A program made the position numbers and the translations under genes. Under the pieces are notes generated by a model that saw only the letters and a list, made by a program, of their open reading frames with translations, searched no databases and had not been told where the DNA came from. This document shows, in pieces, positions 6,283-8,526 of a stretch of DNA of 8,526 nucleotides; within the stretch, counting starts at the first letter, position 1; every line of letters starts with the position of its first letter. The stretch is from Thermodesulfobacteriota bacterium (GTDB taxonomy: Bacteria > Desulfobacterota > SM23-61). The DNA lies in NCBI GenBank assembly GCA_030018715.1, contig JASEHN010000105.1, positions 1 to 8,526 on the forward strand, written 5' to 3'.

Positions 6283-6293
6283 CGGATGGCCCG

Positions 6294-7301
6294 GTGGAAC
6301 TTCGAGAAATCGGTGAATTCGGCCTCATTCTTAGGATTCAAAAACGCATTGCCGCGCTTCCGCCCGCCGTAATAAAGGGGATTGGGGATGATGCTGCCGT
6401 AACATCTTTATCACCCGGCACAGAACTGGTCTCCACAGTGGACCTCCTGGTGGAAGGGATCCACTTTAACCTGTCTCTGACTTCCGCTCATCTTTTGGGC
6501 AGAAAATCTTTAGCCGTTAACTTAAGCGACATGGCCGCCATGGGAGCAAAGCCCTGCTTTGCCCTGATTTCTTTAGCCCTCCCTTCCCGAACGAGCCTTA
6601 AGTTTATTGACGATTTTATCTCAGGATTTTTGGAGATGGCCGGAGCCCACGGCGTTTCCCTGATCGGGGGAGACACGTCGGCTTCACCCGATAAGTTGTT
6701 TGTCAGCATTACGCTTTTGGGGGAAGGCAAAAAAGGAGAACTGGTTTTTCGGAGTGGAGCGCAACCCGGAGATAGGCTTTACGTGACGGGCACGCTGGGG
6801 GATTCGCTTTTGGGGCTGCATGTGGCTCAAAAAAGAGAAGGGAAGCCCGCATCACCCGATGAGGCCTATCTATTGGAAAGACACCTGAACCCGACACCCC
6901 GCGTACAAGAAGGCAGGGCCCTGGCTGAAAAGGGCATGGCCCGGGCGATGATCGATGTGAGTGATGGCCTTTTTTCCGACCTTAGGCACATCTGCGAAGA
7001 AAGCCGGGTGGGAGCGACTGTCTGGGTTGAGCGGATCCCCCTTTCCGCCCCTTTTCAATCCGTTGCTTCCACGCCGGGGGGAAAGGGCTGGCAAGCAGCT
7101 ATCAAAGGGGGAGAGGATTACGAACTTCTTTTTTCAGCGGCGCCAGAGAAGGAATCAGAGGTCAGGGAACTTGCCCGGGGATGGGAATGCGGCCTGGCCT
7201 GCATCGGAAAAATTGAACCGCAATCCCAGGGTATAATCATCCGGGATGAGAACGGCCCGGTGGATCCCCGTCTCCTTAAAGGATATGATCATTTTGCCTG
7301 A
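6294..7301 (+). CDS. thiL: Thiamine-monophosphate kinase ThiL
   Basis: A 335-residue cytoplasmic enzyme that phosphorylates thiamine monophosphate with ATP to give thiamine diphosphate, the final step of cofactor synthesis. It belongs to the PurM/SelD-like ATP-binding superfamily. Visible motifs: GEFGLILRI at 7-15, GDDAAV at 31-36, STVDLLVEGIHF at 47-58, KSLAVNLSDMAAMGA at 71-85, GGDT at 125-128, MIDVSDGLFSDL at 219-230, GGEDYELLF at 272-280 and a C-terminal GYDHF at 330-334. These cover the metal- and nucleotide-binding acidic residues, and none is missing. The GTG start at 6294 gives the usual N-terminus; the ATG at 6286 is in another frame and no good ribosome site is visible, which suggests low or coupled translation. 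No other thiamine gene lies nearby and no TPP riboswitch was recognised. Confidence 0.96.
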   Translation: MELREIGEFGLILRIQKRIAALPPAVIKGIGDDAAVTSLSPGTELVSTVDLLVEGIHFNLSLTSAHLLGRKSLAVNLSDMAAMGAKPCFALISLALPSRTSLKFIDDFISGFLEMAGAHGVSLIGGDTSASPDKLFVSITLLGEGKKGELVFRSGAQPGDRLYVTGTLGDSLLGLHVAQKREGKPASPDEAYLLERHLNPTPRVQEGRALAEKGMARAMIDVSDGLFSDLRHICEESRVGATVWVERIPLSAPFQSVASTPGGKGWQAAIKGGEDYELLFSAAPEKESEVRELARGWECGLACIGKIEPQSQGIIIRDENGPVDPRLLKGYDHFA

Positions 7302-7307
7302 AAATAT

Positions 7308-7338
7308 ACCGCAGAGATCGCTGAGGAACACAGTGAGG
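7308..7338. repeat. Degenerate cgcagaga-type repeat before the CNNM gene
   Basis: The spacer after thiL contains cgcagagat, cgctgagga and acagtgagg, three loosely related units of 9 to 12 bases. Arrays of cgcagaga-like words are, from memory, frequent between genes in deltaproteobacteria. The copy here is short and degenerate, and no function is evident. Confidence 0.35.
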
Positions 7339-7340
7339 CA

Positions 7341-7348
7341 AAGGAGGT
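7341..7348 (+). promoter_or_regulatory. Shine-Dalgarno site deciding the GTG start at 7355
   Basis: AAGGAGGT is a perfect match to the anti-Shine-Dalgarno sequence. It is six bases from GTG 7355 and supports that unusual start codon. Confidence 0.9.
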
Positions 7349-7354
7349 GTATCC

Positions 7355-8431
7355 GTGGAGATTGACGCCCTTTTGCGTCTTTATATGATTTTTTTCCTCT
7401 TCTGGGGGCTGGTCTTCTTCGCTTTTTCGGAAGCAGCGTTATTCGGCCTGGGCCGCCTTGGCCGGCAGAAACTCAAAGAAGAAGGGCATCCCCGTCATCC
7501 GCTGATCGAGCGTCTCCTGAGCCGTCCCCGCCAGTTGATTATTTCCCTTTTAATCGGAAACGAGGCGATTAACGTGGCCATCTCCTCTTTAACCGCCGCT
7601 CTGTTTATTGGTTTGTGGGGAGATGCAGCGAAATGGGCGGCCATTCCCGTGGTGGTTTTTATTGTATTACTTTTCGGGGAGGTGATACCCAAAACCATTT
7701 CGGTAAACCACCCGGATAAAATCGCCCCCCTGGTCTGTGGAACCGTTGGCCGGTTTGCCCAAATCGTCTCTCCCCTGCGCTGGATTCTGGAAAGGATCAT
7801 CAGCGGCACTTTTAAGCTGTTCCAGGTCGTACCCGAATCTCCCCCTCCTCCGATGACTGAGGAAATGTTTAAAAACCTGGTGGAGACAAGTCAAAAGGAA
7901 GGAACCCTGGAGGAGATGGAGAAGGATCTGATCCACCGGGTGTTCAGGTTCGGGGATCAGACCGTAAAGAACGTCATGACCCCGCGGGCGGCTGTATTTG
8001 CCCTCCCAATTGCCACGAAGTGGGAGAGCGCCATTGAAGCTTTAAGGGAGCGTCGATTTTCCCGCATACCCGTTTATGACAAAAATGCGGACAACGTCGT
8101 AAGAATCCTCTACGCCAAAGAACTTTTGGGGGTTCGGGGGAAGGGAGGAAGGGCGGGAGAAGTAAGCTTGCGGAGTTTTCTGCGCAAGCCCTATTTTATT
8201 CCCCCGAGTAAGAAATTAGACGACTTGTTCCTGGAGTTTAGAAAACAAAGGATTCATCTGGCCGTTGTGGTCAATGAATACGGCAGGCTGGCCGGGATTG
8301 TCACCCTGGAAGACCTTCTCGAAGAATTATTCGGAGAAATTTACGATGAGCTTGACTTAGAACGTCAAGCCAAGAAAGAGAGCAGAAAGAAAAAGAGAGG
8401 AGTCATCGATGAGAATAAATCCCCAGCCTAA
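7355..8431 (+). CDS. CNNM (DUF21) and CBS-pair membrane protein, hemolysin C/CorC-like, short form
   Basis: A 358-residue inner-membrane protein of the CNNM family, formerly annotated as hemolysin, whose characterised members act in magnesium or other divalent-cation homeostasis. The N-terminal CNNM/DUF21 domain (about 5-160) has hydrophobic segments around 8-30, 62-86, 96-113 and 125-157. It carries family landmarks FSEAALFGLGR at 24-34, IGNEAINVAISS at 67-78 and GEVIPKT at 108-114. A cytosolic CBS pair follows: VMTPRAAVFALP from 207, with SRIPVYD at 236-242, and a second unit from about 279 with HLAVVVNEYGRLAGIVTLEDLLEELFGEI at its end. The protein stops soon after, with a lysine- and arginine-rich tail (339-348). 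The C-terminal CorC/HlyC transporter-associated domain found in the common forms of about 420 residues is therefore absent, not frameshifted. A second CNNM-like gene starts 15 bp downstream. Ion specificity cannot be read here. Confidence 0.93.
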   Translation: MEIDALLRLYMIFFLFWGLVFFAFSEAALFGLGRLGRQKLKEEGHPRHPLIERLLSRPRQLIISLLIGNEAINVAISSLTAALFIGLWGDAAKWAAIPVVVFIVLLFGEVIPKTISVNHPDKIAPLVCGTVGRFAQIVSPLRWILERIISGTFKLFQVVPESPPPPMTEEMFKNLVETSQKEGTLEEMEKDLIHRVFRFGDQTVKNVMTPRAAVFALPIATKWESAIEALRERRFSRIPVYDKNADNVVRILYAKELLGVRGKGGRAGEVSLRSFLRKPYFIPPSKKLDDLFLEFRKQRIHLAVVVNEYGRLAGIVTLEDLLEELFGEIYDELDLERQAKKESRKKKRGVIDENKSPA

Positions 8432-8446
8432 GAAGGAAACCGATTG

Positions 8447-8526
8447 ATGGGCGAAGCGTCTCCTCTATTAATCCTGGGAATCATCATTATTGTTTTTTTA
8501 TTCCTGGAAGGGTTTTTATCCGGCTC
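8447..8526 (+). CDS. Second CNNM/DUF21-like membrane protein, N-terminus only (runs off window)
   Basis: ATG 8447 opens a frame that stays open to the window end (26 full codons). It is preceded by AGAAGGA at 8431-8437, nine bases away. The visible product is a short polar start (MGEASP), one hydrophobic segment, and FLEGFLSGS. This resembles the first helix and the (G/N)GF(F/L)SGSE start of CNNM/hemolysin proteins. Together with the 15-bp gap to the preceding CNNM gene, it suggests a tandem paralogue in the same operon, perhaps forming a heteromer. The assignment rests on 26 residues and on context. Confidence 0.65.
   Translation, partial: MGEASPLLILGIIIIVFLFLEGFLSG

Noticed and set aside
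6194..6293. TPP riboswitch upstream of thiL
   Set aside because: The 100-bp spacer lacks the conserved CTGAGA and ACCTGA-type THI-box segments and consists mainly of repeat-like sequence.
7302..7354. Magnesium-sensing leader (M-box) before the CNNM gene
   Set aside because: The spacer is only 53 bp, too short for an M-box, and contains a degenerate repeat and a Shine-Dalgarno site.

Overview
The window reads as an ordinary, gene-dense, all-plus-strand bacterial chromosome segment. The most likely source is a member of the former Deltaproteobacteria (Desulfobacterota). The reasons are the kind of DUF1848 and CNNM proteins present, moderate base composition, and small intergenic repeats that resemble dispersed repeats I remember from that group: a heptad array of the gcgcaag/gcgtaag kind, an arm whose complement reads tgactttttacgagcccatc, and a degenerate cgcagaga-type repeat. 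This assignment rests on recall and is only moderately sure.

Layout. (1) Bases 1-541 hold the C-terminal part of a DUF1848 protein that ends in a radical-SAM-like cysteine cluster; its 5' end lies outside the window. (2) After a short spacer with a 4 x 7 bp repeat comes a probable two-gene operon, joined by a TGATG stop/start overlap: an unrecognised polytopic membrane protein built from two related halves (640-1494), and a DinG/YoaA-type iron-sulfur helicase (1494-3413). (3) The 347 bp between the helicase stop and the lon start is the most structured non-coding part. It starts with a 123-bp fold-back element whose left arm contains the helicase stop codon. A near-consensus sigma-70 promoter follows (TTGACT, 17 bp, TATAAT). 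Then comes a leader of roughly 180 nt with nested inverted repeats, a U7 tract and a strong Shine-Dalgarno site. (4) lon (3761-6193) encodes a complete ATP-dependent Lon protease. (5) A 100-bp spacer with an 11-bp direct repeat and a degenerate repeat arm leads to thiL (6294-7301), thiamine-monophosphate kinase. (6) A CNNM/CBS membrane protein (7355-8431) is followed 15 bp later by a second gene that begins like another CNNM protein and runs off the end.

How the genes relate. The helicase (DNA repair), Lon (protein quality control), ThiL (last step of thiamine diphosphate synthesis) and the CNNM proteins (ion transport or homeostasis) are housekeeping genes without an evident common pathway. 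The two CNNM genes probably work together, perhaps as a heteromer. I see no complete new defence, mobile or biosynthetic system. The points most worth following are the regulatory architecture upstream of lon, the fold-back element that overlaps the helicase stop codon, and the internally duplicated membrane protein.
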